64,000 bases of DNA from an unicellular cyanobacterium SU2 (GCA_002110465.1 NEED01000078.1:62001-126000); one strand, 5' to 3'; positions 45,101 to 54,505 are shown, numbered from the stretch's first letter. A program made the numbers and translations. Notes: a model not told the origin generated them from the sequence alone.

Positions 45101-47577
45101 ACTTATCAGGACAATTTACCTTAGATTTGAATACAGGGGCGATCGCTGGACAAAAAGTGGCGATCGCTAATCCTCAAATCGGAACCCTTAAAGGAAAACA
45201 ATTCACAGGGGATATTCAATACGTTAATAGGAAACTAACCCTCAGAAACGGTGAATTTAAAGTTAATAACAGCCAGTATCATCTTGACGGCAATTTCACC
45301 CCAACGTCACAAGGACCCTATTTAAACGCTAATGTGACCGTTGATCAAGGAAATATTCAAACTATCCTAGAAACCCTGCAAATTTTTGAACTAAAAGACA
45401 TCAGACGGGGACTAACTCCTCCTCAATATGCTAAAGCTAAAGATTTGTATGAGGCAGGAGGCAGAAGGCAGGAGGCAGAAGGCAGAAGGCAGGAGTTAAC
45501 TACTCAACCTCCCCTAGCGGAAGTCGGAAGTAACAAGGCAACCATCAGCGATCGCCTGATCCATTTCTCAGCCATCAATGACTGGTTACGTCAACAAAAA
45601 CAAACTCGTAAAAAAGCATCACCTCTACCAGAATTACGGGAATTACAAGGGGTGTTTGATGGAAAAATAGCCGTTAAAATCACCCCTGAATCAGGGTTAA
45701 AAGCTAATTTTGATCTCAACGGTCAAAAATGGAATTGGGGAGACTTTAACCTCACGCAAATTGCCGCTAAGGGAAGTTGGCAAGAAGGGATACTGACTCT
45801 AGATCCTGTCAGTTTACACCACGAAAATAGTCAAATTGCTTTTGCGGGTCATATTGGTCAAAAAACCCAGGAAGGACAACTACGACTGGTCAATATTCCT
45901 CTAGATAAGTTCTCAAAATTTTGGTCTTTACCTGGGATTCTAGAGATTGGCGGACAACTCAACGCTAACGTTACCCTAACAGGAAATAGAAATAACCCCG
46001 AAATTCTCGGAAAACTGGCTATTAACCAAGCAAGCATTAATAAAACTACGTTAAAATCTACCGAAGGTAAGTTTACCTATCGCCAAGGACGGATGAACTT
46101 GTCAGCCAGTAGTGTGTTAGGGAAGCGAACCGAACCCTTAACCATCCAAGGAACCTTTCCCTATCGACTTCCCTTTGCCAAAGTACAACCGAGTAGCGAT
46201 CGCCTCTCCCTAACGGTCAATGTCCAAAATGAAGGGTTAACTGTTTTAGACGTTTTCAGCAAAGGACAAGTAGCTTGGTTAGGAGGAAAAGGCAATATTC
46301 AACTCAACGTATCAGGATTAATTGATCAAAAACGAGGAATTCCCACTCAACTTAATGCCAATGGAGTCGCCCAGGTAGAAAATGCCACCATTGGGGCTAA
46401 AGTGATTCCTAACGCCCCTTTAACCAATGTCAATGGGAAAATTTTATTTGACCTTGATCGCCTAACCGTTGCCAGGTTAACGGGACAATTTAGCGGGGGT
46501 CAAGTAGCCGTCCAAGGATCATTACCCATCCTTAAAACTATCCCACACGAACAACCTTTAACCGTCAATTTTGATGATTTAGCCCTTAATTTACCCCGAC
46601 GTTATCAAGGGGGGGCAAAAGGAACCATCCAAGTAGATGGAACAGTCTTAAAACCCAAAATAGGCGGTAATGTGGAATTATTTGAAGGGGAAGTATTACT
46701 CAAAGACGCAAAGGAAGGAAAAGAAAAAATCCCAAATAATCTTGAATTTGCTAACCTCAAACTAATTTTAGGAGAAAACATCTATATTACTCGTCTTCCT
46801 GTCCTAACTTTTTTGGCGACAGGAAGTCTTAAGGTTAATGGAAATATTAGTCAACCCCAACCAGAGGGAACTATTATTCTACAAAGTGGCTTAGTCAATT
46901 TATTTGCTAGTCAATTACGATTAGCAGGAGGCGAGGGAAATACCGCAGAATTTTCTTCTGATCGCGGTCTTGATCCTTACTTAAACGTTAACTTATTTAC
47001 CTCTGTCACTGAGGCAACCCGTAACCGCGTTAATGTTGATCCCCTCTCCTCAGAAATTAACGAACCCTTCAGCGCAAATGCTGATAGTTTACAAACTGTT
47101 CGTATTCAAGCAACTGTAAAAGGGTTTGCCAGTCAGTTAACCAATAATATCGAATTGACCAGTCAACCCAAACGAAATTCGGCCGAGATTATTACCTTAT
47201 TAGGAGGAAGTTTTCTTAATCCTTTAGAAAGGGGAGAAACCACATTAGGGTTAGCTAATTTAGCAGGATCAGCCGTACTCGGACCAGTACAAGGGGCAAT
47301 TGGAGAAGCATTGGGGTTGAGTGAATTTCGCATTTTTCCCACCCAATTAATGGATGAAAAAGAACGCCTTAACGATGACTCATCTATTGGCGTTGCCGCA
47401 GAAGCAGGGGTTGATGTTACCAATGAATTATCGGTTTCTCTGCAAAAAATATTAAACAGCGATCGCCCTCCTCATCTAGGTATTCGTTATCGGATTAATG
47501 ATAATATGTTGATTCGAGGATCGAGCAATTTTTCTGATGATAGTCGTGGTAGTATTCAATTTGAACAGCGATTTTGA
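42112..47577 (+). CDS. TamB-like (DUF490) translocation and assembly module protein
   Basis: This is a very large protein of about 1821 aa, anchored by one helix near residues 25-50. A long periplasmic body of repeated AsmA/TamB-type beta-strands follows (many GKLQG, NIDLDV, GNLKQP units). The C-terminal DUF490 domain ends FRINDN-like strands and a terminal Phe, as in outer-membrane export partners. TamB-family proteins bridge inner and outer membranes, move phospholipids and support outer-membrane assembly. Start may be ATG 42112 or GTG 42097. A 14-codon heptamer repeat is inserted in frame near residue 1119. Confidence 0.9.
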   Translation: MMTDPSRSDTKREPKLHYPSKPKTKITPWHHRVLVWGGGVILLGLGTSLISGWFFLQRNLTPWVETELSDFLNRPVNLGTLQHFSLGRVRFGESEIAKIPTDPAQVSMAALEVAYNPLTLILKQKLEITVTAIQPDIYLKQGEQGNWLVTKFDSVTGNSPIKFKSLRIKDADAILLPHSARGKVPSAVKFEQLSSEINLTNNPELITFKVNSHLTKGGRVKVTGGRKRSTKETNLLVQGHRLDIKQVGDLIDLPLTFHQGKIDTNLEVSLKPNQLPQLRGIANLHQVKTSIASLTHPLQTQGKLRFQGTKIQFDQVATGFGSITGITKGNLDLKTGYNLTANIKPTSIAQVFTTFKRQKPTIPLSGNLQGELQIAGKLNDPQVSLAVSTIESSKIDKIEFKEIKAKLTLNKSNLLVKQLKGVPTFGGTVTGTGKVDLVTKNSTEPPLFIFNFQSYNIPSQALAKIYETDLSIKIGQLSSELILSGILNQPDTLQARGKASFKLNQGTIEANNLNYYQGNLQGKLQVLNIDLDVLNLPISQELKNGKLQGIFNVSGNLKQPLLETLKATGKGQVFLENGTITANNLQVNNGEWNTNLVVSGFETKKLPLKNISNLDGILKGNFNLAGNLASGLNNIQGKGKATLGLSQGEINAHNLQISHGKWSTQLTTKDLSLNQLISQIPNKISGKINSDLILSGTIANPLKDLMGKGNAELFFSEGSIKAEKIEFSDNKFISTLSSQGVDLNQFSSELKGKVNGTVDVSGRLDKINLNNVEAKGQLTFSQGLGIIKHPLRTVLNWKKDTLTIEQATASGISVKGWSKVNWLALGKTQNKLKAIKEFSLDISAKGLDLKSLLLMKSALKSNDINYGGKVDFVGAIAGTPNTPTIDGKLSLINLNVDNLKFEPVLAGNLKANPKQGLKLALDGQKDHFHLRLDNQFQPVAISLKQAKMQATGTRQGETVNLKVGQIPLSLLQNYIVKAGSVTNSSPTHLLTQPLSGDLSGQFTLDLNTGAIAGQKVAIANPQIGTLKGKQFTGDIQYVNRKLTLRNGEFKVNNSQYHLDGNFTPTSQGPYLNANVTVDQGNIQTILETLQIFELKDIRRGLTPPQYAKAKDLYEAGGRRQEAEGRRQELTTQPPLAEVGSNKATISDRLIHFSAINDWLRQQKQTRKKASPLPELRELQGVFDGKIAVKITPESGLKANFDLNGQKWNWGDFNLTQIAAKGSWQEGILTLDPVSLHHENSQIAFAGHIGQKTQEGQLRLVNIPLDKFSKFWSLPGILEIGGQLNANVTLTGNRNNPEILGKLAINQASINKTTLKSTEGKFTYRQGRMNLSASSVLGKRTEPLTIQGTFPYRLPFAKVQPSSDRLSLTVNVQNEGLTVLDVFSKGQVAWLGGKGNIQLNVSGLIDQKRGIPTQLNANGVAQVENATIGAKVIPNAPLTNVNGKILFDLDRLTVARLTGQFSGGQVAVQGSLPILKTIPHEQPLTVNFDDLALNLPRRYQGGAKGTIQVDGTVLKPKIGGNVELFEGEVLLKDAKEGKEKIPNNLEFANLKLILGENIYITRLPVLTFLATGSLKVNGNISQPQPEGTIILQSGLVNLFASQLRLAGGEGNTAEFSSDRGLDPYLNVNLFTSVTEATRNRVNVDPLSSEINEPFSANADSLQTVRIQATVKGFASQLTNNIELTSQPKRNSAEIITLLGGSFLNPLERGETTLGLANLAGSAVLGPVQGAIGEALGLSEFRIFPTQLMDEKERLNDDSSIGVAAEAGVDVTNELSVSLQKILNSDRPPHLGIRYRINDNMLIRGSSNFSDDSRGSIQFEQRF
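45453..45494 (+). repeat. In-frame heptamer tandem repeat inside the TamB-like gene
   Basis: Six GGCAG[AG]A units (42 bp) encode GRRQEAEGRRQE-type residues. The total length is a multiple of three, so the reading frame is preserved. Confidence 0.9.
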
Positions 47578-47920
47578 AGAGTAGGGGGGTGTAATTAAAC
47601 ATCAAAAAGTTTATTTTTACCTATCTACTTAGCCATTACTTCCTTACTTTAATATTTAAAGTTTCCTGTCCTTAATTTATTTATTTTTTCTTTACAAACA
47701 GTCTCTGAGAGCTTATCTATTAAATAAAAATCAAGAGAAAATATTCGGTTTTTAGAGAGTGTTAAGAATTATTCGATTGCCTAAAAAGACGAGTATAAAA
47801 CGCTTATAGATTTTATATAAATCGATTTTATGTTTTCTTTAAATCCGATAGCTTGTGGCTAAGATATGATTACAACAAGGTTTGATTTGATTAATTCATT
47901 AAAGTTTTTGGAGATGTCTT
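47578..47920. other. Intergenic region without a recognised gene
   Basis: These 343 AT-rich bases between the TamB-like gene and the glycosyltransferase gene contain no coding frame, RNA gene or clear terminator that I can support. Confidence 0.4.
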
Positions 47921-48937
47921 ATGCATTGGCAAGTTGCTGCGCCATTTTTTACTATGAGTAATGTAGATAAGGCTCAATGGTTAGATGATTTTGTTCCTGT
48001 CGGACGACATTCATTCACCAAGATTCCACGCCCAGATAACTTGGCTCATTCAAGTTGGCATAATCGCATTTCAAGGAACACTTCGCTCTTAGAATGGTTT
48101 GAGTTCTGGGAGCAAACAAAAGAAGCTTGGCAAAGAAAAAATGAGGGATTTATCACTGTTTTTCCTCAACTAGCCACTACGGTGGGATTGAGGAAGCGTT
48201 TGTTCTCTAAGGATATTCCTGTAATAGCTTGGTGTTTTAATATGGGTAGTCTTTATTCTGGAGCAAAGCAGTTGGTCGCTAATTTTGCACTGCAAGATAT
48301 TGATCGGTTTATTGTTCATTCAAGAAAAGAGTGTGAAACTGTTAGTGCTTGGCTAAAACTTCCTCAAAGTAAATTTAGATTTATTCCATTACAAAGAGCC
48401 CCGATTTCTGTAGTCAAGTCAGAAGATATTGATAATCCTTTTATCCTATCCATGGGGTCTGCTAATCGTGACTATCAAACATTTTTTGATGCAGTCGAAA
48501 AACTTGGATTACGGACGATCGTTGTTGCAGGTCAACATTCTATAAAAGGCTTAACTGTGCCATCTAATGTAGAAATCCGCTCGGGTCTTAGCCCAGAACA
48601 ATGTCACCATCTAGCCCAGAGAGCGAGAGTGAATGTGGTTCCATTGATCGACCATGCGACAGGAGCAGGTCAAGTAACGATTGTTGAAGCTATGCGAATG
48701 AGTCGACCTCTGATTGCCACTCGCTGCGTTGGTTCAGAAGACTATATTAATCATGGTACAACAGGTTTATTTGTTCGACCCTACTCTGTCAATGATCTAG
48801 TAACAACAATCGGTCAGTTATGGTCAGATGAAACATTACGAGCTTCCCTAGCTAGAAATGCAGGTCAGTATGCTGAGGAGAATTTTTCTGATGAAGCTGC
48901 AGGAATCAAGTTAGGCAAAATTCTTGATGAATTTTAA
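47921..48937 (+). CDS. Glycosyltransferase family 4 protein
   Basis: The 338-aa protein has a GT-B-type C-terminal half with the GT4 pattern VPLIDHATGAGQVTIVEAMR, SRPLIATRCVGSEDYI, and HGTTGLFVRPY, in which the E of VEAM is the usual nucleotide-sugar contact. The N-terminal half is less conserved. It probably adds a hexose to a surface polysaccharide or lipid. It stands alone with a 343-bp gap upstream, and converges with the HisD-like gene. Confidence 0.85.
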   Translation: MHWQVAAPFFTMSNVDKAQWLDDFVPVGRHSFTKIPRPDNLAHSSWHNRISRNTSLLEWFEFWEQTKEAWQRKNEGFITVFPQLATTVGLRKRLFSKDIPVIAWCFNMGSLYSGAKQLVANFALQDIDRFIVHSRKECETVSAWLKLPQSKFRFIPLQRAPISVVKSEDIDNPFILSMGSANRDYQTFFDAVEKLGLRTIVVAGQHSIKGLTVPSNVEIRSGLSPEQCHHLAQRARVNVVPLIDHATGAGQVTIVEAMRMSRPLIATRCVGSEDYINHGTTGLFVRPYSVNDLVTTIGQLWSDETLRASLARNAGQYAEENFSDEAAGIKLGKILDEF

Positions 48938-49043
48938 GAGTCTGGTTTAAGCATAGAGACGGGTTATTCATGTGTGGTTTGCCGTTAAAGATTTCCCAAC
49001 ATCTAACTCCTAACATTAAATTTAGTTATTTAACAGGGGTACT

Positions 49044-50336
49044 TTACTCTTGTTTCCCCTCACTTCTCGTGCGAACTGCCTCAGCACTCCCAGAAAATCC
49101 ATCAGCTTGGGCTAATAGTTGAAGCGTATCCGAGAGTTTTTTCAAGGCACTGGGGGAATATTCAATGAGATTAGATGGTTTCAAAAAAGTTTCTATCCCC
49201 AATTTAGAGGCATACCGCACAATACCAGAAGGCGGTAAAATCACCCCTGAACTCCCTAAATAATCTCCGATGGCCTTGGGAGTTCTAGAACCCACAAAGA
49301 TCGTCCCGGCATGGTGAATCTGTTCAACAAAATCCCACGGTTCCACCAAGGCTAACATAAGGTACTCAGGGGCAAATTGATTAACCACCGAAACTGCCTG
49401 TCCTAAAGAATCAACCACAATGATTAATCCATAGTGAGCGATCGCTTTTTCGCTGAGAATACCTGGGGAATATCCCTTTAATTTTTGAGCAACCTTTTTC
49501 TGCACTGTTTCGGCTAAAGTCTGATCAGGGGTTAATAAAACCACCGCCGTTGTCGGATCTTGTTCTACCTGTGCCAATAAATCCGTCACAATTTGGTTGG
49601 GATTGGCTTTGCGATCAGCAATAATCACTAACTCAGATTTTTCGAGGGGTGCATCAATGGCAACCGTTCCGTAAACCATTTTTTTAGCTAAAGTAACTTC
49701 AAGATCCCCTGTTCCTGTGATTACCTCTACTTTCGGAAGAGTTTGGGTTCCGTAAGCTAGAGCAGCGATCGCCGTTGCCCCTCCTAAGCGATAAATTTCA
49801 TTAATCCCCGCTTCTTGAGCAGCCACTAAAATTGAGGGATGAATTTTTCCGGTTACATCAGCAGGAGTCATCATCACAATATGAGGCACTTTGGCAACTT
49901 TGGCGGGAATGGCCTGCATCAAAACCCGACTGATACGCGAACCTGAATCTCCAGCCACATATAGTCCTGCGCGTTTAACGGGGGTGTATCGCTTGCCAAC
50001 GACTACATCATCATCTTCAAATTTGACCCAAGCTTTTGGGAGGCGTTGTCGATGAAAAAATTCTAGTTGCTGACAAACCTGTTTAATCGCATCGAGTAAA
50101 TCCTTAGAAATTTGTTGATAAGCCGCATCTAGTTCTGAACCACTGACTCTTAACTGTTTTAGGGTTAAAGGTGGCTGTAAATCATTGAGAAAAGCTGAAT
50201 TACCTCGTTCTTTAATAGTTTCTAAAATTTTCCGTACAGTTGCCTCTCGTTCTGAAATATCGTCAGCGTAAGTACGATGACGAATTCGTTGCAATTCCGT
50301 TTCTATCTCAGTAGATTGAGTGATAATTCGCAGCAT
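49044..50336 (-). CDS. Histidinol dehydrogenase-family protein lacking usual catalytic residues
   Basis: The 430-aa fold is clearly HisD-like along its length (SRVLMQAIPAKVAKVP, INEIYRLGGATAIAALAYGT, APEYLMLAL, GDYLG). Key residues known from E. coli HisD are changed. The catalytic Glu-His pair (326/327) is Glu324-Tyr325. The zinc ligand His262 is Gln259, and His419 is Ser417. The GPGN segment is GTGD and AGPSE is LEKSE. Zn ligands Gln256 and Asp358 are kept. Histidinol oxidation is therefore doubtful, and it is probably a paralogue with another role. It is a single gene converging with the GT4 gene. Confidence 0.85.
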   Translation of the reverse strand: MLRIITQSTEIETELQRIRHRTYADDISEREATVRKILETIKERGNSAFLNDLQPPLTLKQLRVSGSELDAAYQQISKDLLDAIKQVCQQLEFFHRQRLPKAWVKFEDDDVVVGKRYTPVKRAGLYVAGDSGSRISRVLMQAIPAKVAKVPHIVMMTPADVTGKIHPSILVAAQEAGINEIYRLGGATAIAALAYGTQTLPKVEVITGTGDLEVTLAKKMVYGTVAIDAPLEKSELVIIADRKANPNQIVTDLLAQVEQDPTTAVVLLTPDQTLAETVQKKVAQKLKGYSPGILSEKAIAHYGLIIVVDSLGQAVSVVNQFAPEYLMLALVEPWDFVEQIHHAGTIFVGSRTPKAIGDYLGSSGVILPPSGIVRYASKLGIETFLKPSNLIEYSPSALKKLSDTLQLLAQADGFSGSAEAVRTRSEGKQE

Positions 50337-50743
50337 GGAGTCAGAGTACCCCTCTTGGCTACTATCAACGATGAGTCTAAAGGACTCACTTATCTAGCTT
50401 AGCTTGGATTTCTCTTAGGTCGTGTTCGTTAGGACTATTATCATAAGTCCAATGGCGATGTTTATACCATGACTATCATAAGGGGTTTTAATGTAATTTA
50501 AACAATTTATTCAAGAATAAAATGATAATATCTGACAGCTTATTTTGGTTGTTTTTGAGAATAGTAAAATTGACTAGGAAATAGTTTTAATAAATTTAAA
50601 ATTTTGATAACTAAATCACTAATTAGTATCTTTAAGTTAAAGAGAATAATTTTTTTACTTGTTTTAAGTAAAGCGACTTTAAAAATAGAGTCAAAGTCGC
50701 TTTGATCAAAGCTTCTGTTAAATTCTTGATCAGAAACGTCTGT
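50337..50743. other. Intergenic region with a long inverted repeat
   Basis: This 407-bp gap has no gene. AAAGCGACTTT (50670-50680) and AAAGTCGCTTT (50693-50703) form a perfect 11-bp stem with a 12-base loop, 40 bp after the cNMP-domain stop. It may be that gene's terminator, although no T-run follows. Confidence 0.5.
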
Positions 50744-51130
50744 TTAAGTTTCACCAAGGCAGTCAACTAAACGCTTTAAACGACGATAGCGATCAGAATA
50801 ACTTCGCATAATTTCTATTGCAAACATAGGGGTTTGTTGTACAGCAAATAGAAAATGTTCTCGATCTAAACAAGCGAGAACGCATTGAGTTTTAGCCACG
50901 GCGGTAGAAGTTCTTAGGTGATCTGAATGAACCAATGCCCCTTGTCCAAAAATATCCCCTTTATGAATTGTTTCAATGACTCTCCCATCAAGAAACATTT
51001 CTACTTCTCCTTCAATAACACCATACATAAGATGGCCTTGATCACCTTCACGAAAAATAACCTCACCAGGGGGATAAGTTTCCTCTGGTTGGGATTTGAA
51101 AACTTGAACGGTTTCGACTGGATCTAACAT
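50744..51130 (-). CDS. Stand-alone cyclic nucleotide-binding domain protein
   Basis: The 128-aa product consists only of a cNMP-binding beta-barrel: YPPGEVIFREGDQGHLMYGV, EVEMFLDGRVIETIHKGDIF, GQGALVHSDHLRTSTAVA. The phosphate-binding cassette has Gln instead of the usual Glu after FG, while the Arg is kept (LRTST). There is no helix-turn-helix, so it cannot bind DNA like Crp. It may bind cAMP or cGMP weakly or be a regulatory module. It is monocistronic on the minus strand. Confidence 0.88.
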   Translation of the reverse strand: MLDPVETVQVFKSQPEETYPPGEVIFREGDQGHLMYGVIEGEVEMFLDGRVIETIHKGDIFGQGALVHSDHLRTSTAVAKTQCVLACLDREHFLFAVQQTPMFAIEIMRSYSDRYRRLKRLVDCLGET

Positions 51131-51265
51131 AGTTTGTCCTTTTATTGAGATAACAAAAACTGGGGATCAAAATTAAGCGTCAATAATTCCTAACGTTTGT
51201 TCATAGGAAAACGCTAATTCTATAGTGACCTTTGAGTTAGTAACTTCATCTTGATTCCCATCAGA

Positions 51266-51511
51266 TTAAGCCTTACTCTTGGTTTTATTGGTTCCAAATT
51301 CGGCAATCATTTTGTCGGTATGTAACACAGTATCAACAGTAGAAATGGAGTTATTGAGAACATGAAAAAAGGTGATTTTCTCATTGACTTCATGGAGTTG
51401 TCTTTGTAACTCCTGAATTTCAGCTTCATCAGTCGCATCTTCTAGACGACTGATTAAATCTCCTTTAGCAATTTTGTAATAAGATTGCAAATCTCTGAAG
51501 TAGTTGTGCAT
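51266..51511 (-). CDS. Hypothetical coiled-coil protein
   Basis: From ATG 51511 (MHNYFRDLQSYYKIAKGD) the product is 81 aa. A GTG at 51532 would give a slightly longer form. The centre is heptad-like and charged (RLEDATDEAEIQELQRQLHE), compatible with a short coiled coil. I do not know the family. It follows the cNMP gene's promoter region on the same strand with a 135-bp gap. Confidence 0.5.
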   Translation of the reverse strand: MHNYFRDLQSYYKIAKGDLISRLEDATDEAEIQELQRQLHEVNEKITFFHVLNNSISTVDTVLHTDKMIAEFGTNKTKSKA

Positions 51512-51769
51512 TTCAGTGACAATCGATAACACTGAATGGTCTGCGACGCAAATTCTGGTCGTTTATTCTCCATGCTGGTTAATTTGATTACACAGTATCA
51601 TTATCCTCAAGATATCCTACCTTGTGTTTTGTGTGTATGCTACATCACTATTTCAGCTAGGCACAGATCCACACAACAAGATTTCTGTATTTTTTTTTTT
51701 GAGATGTTAAGCTGTCAGGAGTGTACTCCTTAACAACTTTGTTCAAGTCGAATTGGGTTTAATCACACA

Positions 51770-54475
51770 ATGATAAATTTTCTAGATGCCACAGAATTAA
51801 GTCTTATCTCTGAAATTGTCAATAAAGAGCCTTACGGAGTTTCCTGGGGAAGACTTAATAATGATGATTATCCTGACCTATATATTAATGATCACAATAA
51901 GGGACCATCACAAGTTTGGGTTAATCAAAAAGATGGAACCTTTGCGGATGATAATCAAAGTTTTCCACTAGGAGATCCTCATGGGGCAGGATGGTTTGAC
52001 TTTGATAATGATGGAGATGATGATTTATTTGAATTAGTAGGATTAACCAGTGATAATCCAGTAGTAAGTGCTAATCGTTTTTTTTTAAACGATAATGGAC
52101 TTCTTGTTGATCAAGCGCAATTGGTTGGCTTGGAACATACCGAAGCTCGAGGACGAACACCGACAGTATTTGATTATGATAAGGATGGGTTATTAGATAT
52201 CTTTGCCAATAATCAATATGAGATACAACCCAATGGTGTAGTTAAAGGTGTGTTGCCAACCACTGTTTTTCGCCAAAAACCTGATAATACTTTTGAAGAT
52301 GTAGGGGCACAATTAGGATTTGGAGACCCTTTTTCGTTATTACAAAATCAGTTTGGAATTCTTTCGGATTTATCAGGAGATGATGTTCTTGATTTAGTGC
52401 TTTTTCCTGGAAAGGAAGGAGTTCCCAGAGTTTACGATACAACATCAGAGCCTTTTAGAGAAATCGGTTCTGAGTTATTCTCTAATATATCTTTACCGAG
52501 CTTTGGAAGAAAATTAGATGCTTTTAGTGGAGATCTCAATGGAGATTTAATTCCCGATCTTGTTTTTTCAGGAACCCAGTTTCGTACTACTTTTGAAACT
52601 GTATTATTGTTGAGTTCCGAAGATGGCTGGATTGATGCTTCTGTTACCTCGGGACTCAGTGATATTCTAGAGTCAACAAGTATAGAATACGGCGGTCTCG
52701 CTGGTGGAGATATAGATAATGATGGAGACCTAGATCTATATTTTGCGGTTAATGAGATTGACGCAACTACTAATAGAACGCTTTTAGATCCTACTCTTCC
52801 TAATATAATTGCAGAAAATCAAGGAGACGGTACTTTTAAAATGGTTCCTAACTCAGGAGGAGCCGAAGGAACTTCATCAGGCAGAAGTCATTCTGTAACC
52901 TTGGTTGATTACGATGTCGATGGTTTTCTCGATGTATTTGTCTCAAATTTAGGTAATCCCTCAGAAGAAGACCACGATGAAGGACATGGACATGAACTTC
53001 CAGAAAAACCCTATGAACTTTTCAAAAATGAGGGCAACGATAATAACTGGGTTTTAATTGACCTTGAAGGGGTAGCATCTAACCGAGATGCTATCGGAGC
53101 CAAGGTATATGTTACGGCGGGAGGCGTTACTCAATTACGGCAACAAGACGGAGGAATGCATAATCGTTCCCAAAATGATAAGCGGTTGCATCTTGGATTA
53201 GGTTCCCATGAAACAATAGAGGAAATATTAGTCAAATGGCCCAGTGGACAAGAAAGTCGAATCACTGATATTGCAGCTAATCAACTGATTAAAATTACCG
53301 AAGAATCAGGAGATTTTACCCCAGGAAAACCGACATTACCCGATAACACAAGAGGGGTCTCACTTTGGCAAGAAACTTTTGATGGTTCCTATCGTTTAGA
53401 AGTTGATGGCGGTGGACAGACAACTAACTTTGAGATTACTCTTATGTCTACAGAGCCGCTTCTTGAAGTGACCCCTTTCAGCTTAGAGGGGTTGGACAGT
53501 CTCTCAACCACTGATTTTGGTTTTACCTTAAATGCTACTGCAAGAAATTGGACCGACGGCGTTGATTTTCGTATTGCACCTGGTGCTAAAGTTCTCTTTT
53601 CCGTTACTCAAGATGGAATTGCTAATCCTCGACAGTTATATGTAGGGGGTGAAGGGTCTCGTTTATCCCCAGTAGGCCATATACTTGATTCTGATCAACT
53701 TCCAGAAAGACCTAACTTTCAACCAGGAGAAGATTTAGGACTATTTGTGGGAAAAACAGCCACGAATTCCCCAGATTCTCTAGAATTTCATTGGAACGGC
53801 GATGGGAATAAACATCGTGTTGATCTGACGGTTTTGACGAGTGATGGGGAGGCGAACTATTCTGAATCTGACTTTGAAAACGGCGATTTCCTAACGCCTT
53901 TCAGTAATGGTGTGGAAATTGAAAGTCTTACGCGCGGTGGAGTTGATGAACTCAATGTATCTATTCCTGAACCAACAAAAATCGGATTTGCCTATCAACA
54001 AGACGACTTATATCAATCCCATCGTATTAATCCCCATACAGACGAATTATTGGGAGATTTTAATGCTTACTGGTTACCGAGGTTGACTATCTATGGTCAG
54101 CCAGATTACGATCCGACTCGAGAAGATGGCCTATTTCTTTGGAAAGAAGAAAACGATGGTCCTTATAAACTAAGAGTAACTGGAGATGCCGATGGTAGTC
54201 TGTATACAGGCTCTATTGTCTCCGATCAACCCATTGAAAATGTGAATGGCTTTAGTCTCGAGGGGATTGATAATGTCACCTTAAGTGAGGATCAGAAAAC
54301 CCTTAATTTTGAGTTGCAAGTATGGCAGAACTGGCAAGATGGATTTGAGTTTGATTTAGCTCTAGGATCTAGCAGTTCTCTAAATCTTGACGGACAGGAT
54401 TCTCAATCCCTAGTCTATATTGGGGAACACAAGTCACCCATTGCAGCTTTACCTTTAGATTTAAGCGGTTGGTAA
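51770..54475 (+). CDS. FG-GAP/VCBS repeat protein with ASPIC/UnbV domain and duplicated C-terminal modules
   Basis: The 901-aa protein has five or more FG-GAP/VCBS blades (for example WFDFDNDGDDDLFELVG, DYDKDGLLDIFANNQ, DIDNDGDLDLYFAV). Their DxDxDG loops bind calcium in beta-propellers. An ASPIC/UnbV domain follows at about 430-500 (IGAKVYVTAGGVTQLRQQ, KRLHLGLG, LVKWPSGQE). The C-terminal region holds two similar modules starting GVSLWQETFDGSYRLEV and GLFLWKEENDGPYKLRV. There is no signal peptide, so its export route is unclear. A perfect 11-bp hairpin follows. Confidence 0.88.
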   Translation: MINFLDATELSLISEIVNKEPYGVSWGRLNNDDYPDLYINDHNKGPSQVWVNQKDGTFADDNQSFPLGDPHGAGWFDFDNDGDDDLFELVGLTSDNPVVSANRFFLNDNGLLVDQAQLVGLEHTEARGRTPTVFDYDKDGLLDIFANNQYEIQPNGVVKGVLPTTVFRQKPDNTFEDVGAQLGFGDPFSLLQNQFGILSDLSGDDVLDLVLFPGKEGVPRVYDTTSEPFREIGSELFSNISLPSFGRKLDAFSGDLNGDLIPDLVFSGTQFRTTFETVLLLSSEDGWIDASVTSGLSDILESTSIEYGGLAGGDIDNDGDLDLYFAVNEIDATTNRTLLDPTLPNIIAENQGDGTFKMVPNSGGAEGTSSGRSHSVTLVDYDVDGFLDVFVSNLGNPSEEDHDEGHGHELPEKPYELFKNEGNDNNWVLIDLEGVASNRDAIGAKVYVTAGGVTQLRQQDGGMHNRSQNDKRLHLGLGSHETIEEILVKWPSGQESRITDIAANQLIKITEESGDFTPGKPTLPDNTRGVSLWQETFDGSYRLEVDGGGQTTNFEITLMSTEPLLEVTPFSLEGLDSLSTTDFGFTLNATARNWTDGVDFRIAPGAKVLFSVTQDGIANPRQLYVGGEGSRLSPVGHILDSDQLPERPNFQPGEDLGLFVGKTATNSPDSLEFHWNGDGNKHRVDLTVLTSDGEANYSESDFENGDFLTPFSNGVEIESLTRGGVDELNVSIPEPTKIGFAYQQDDLYQSHRINPHTDELLGDFNAYWLPRLTIYGQPDYDPTREDGLFLWKEENDGPYKLRVTGDADGSLYTGSIVSDQPIENVNGFSLEGIDNVTLSEDQKTLNFELQVWQNWQDGFEFDLALGSSSSLNLDGQDSQSLVYIGEHKSPIAALPLDLSGW

Positions 54476-54505
54476 TCTTGATCAATTATCAACGAGTATA
54501 ATTTT

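Noticed and set aside
51536-51733. Plus-strand frame of 65 codons before the FG-GAP gene
   Set aside because: Cys-rich with no motif or ribosome-binding site, ending in a run of T; it looks like chance.
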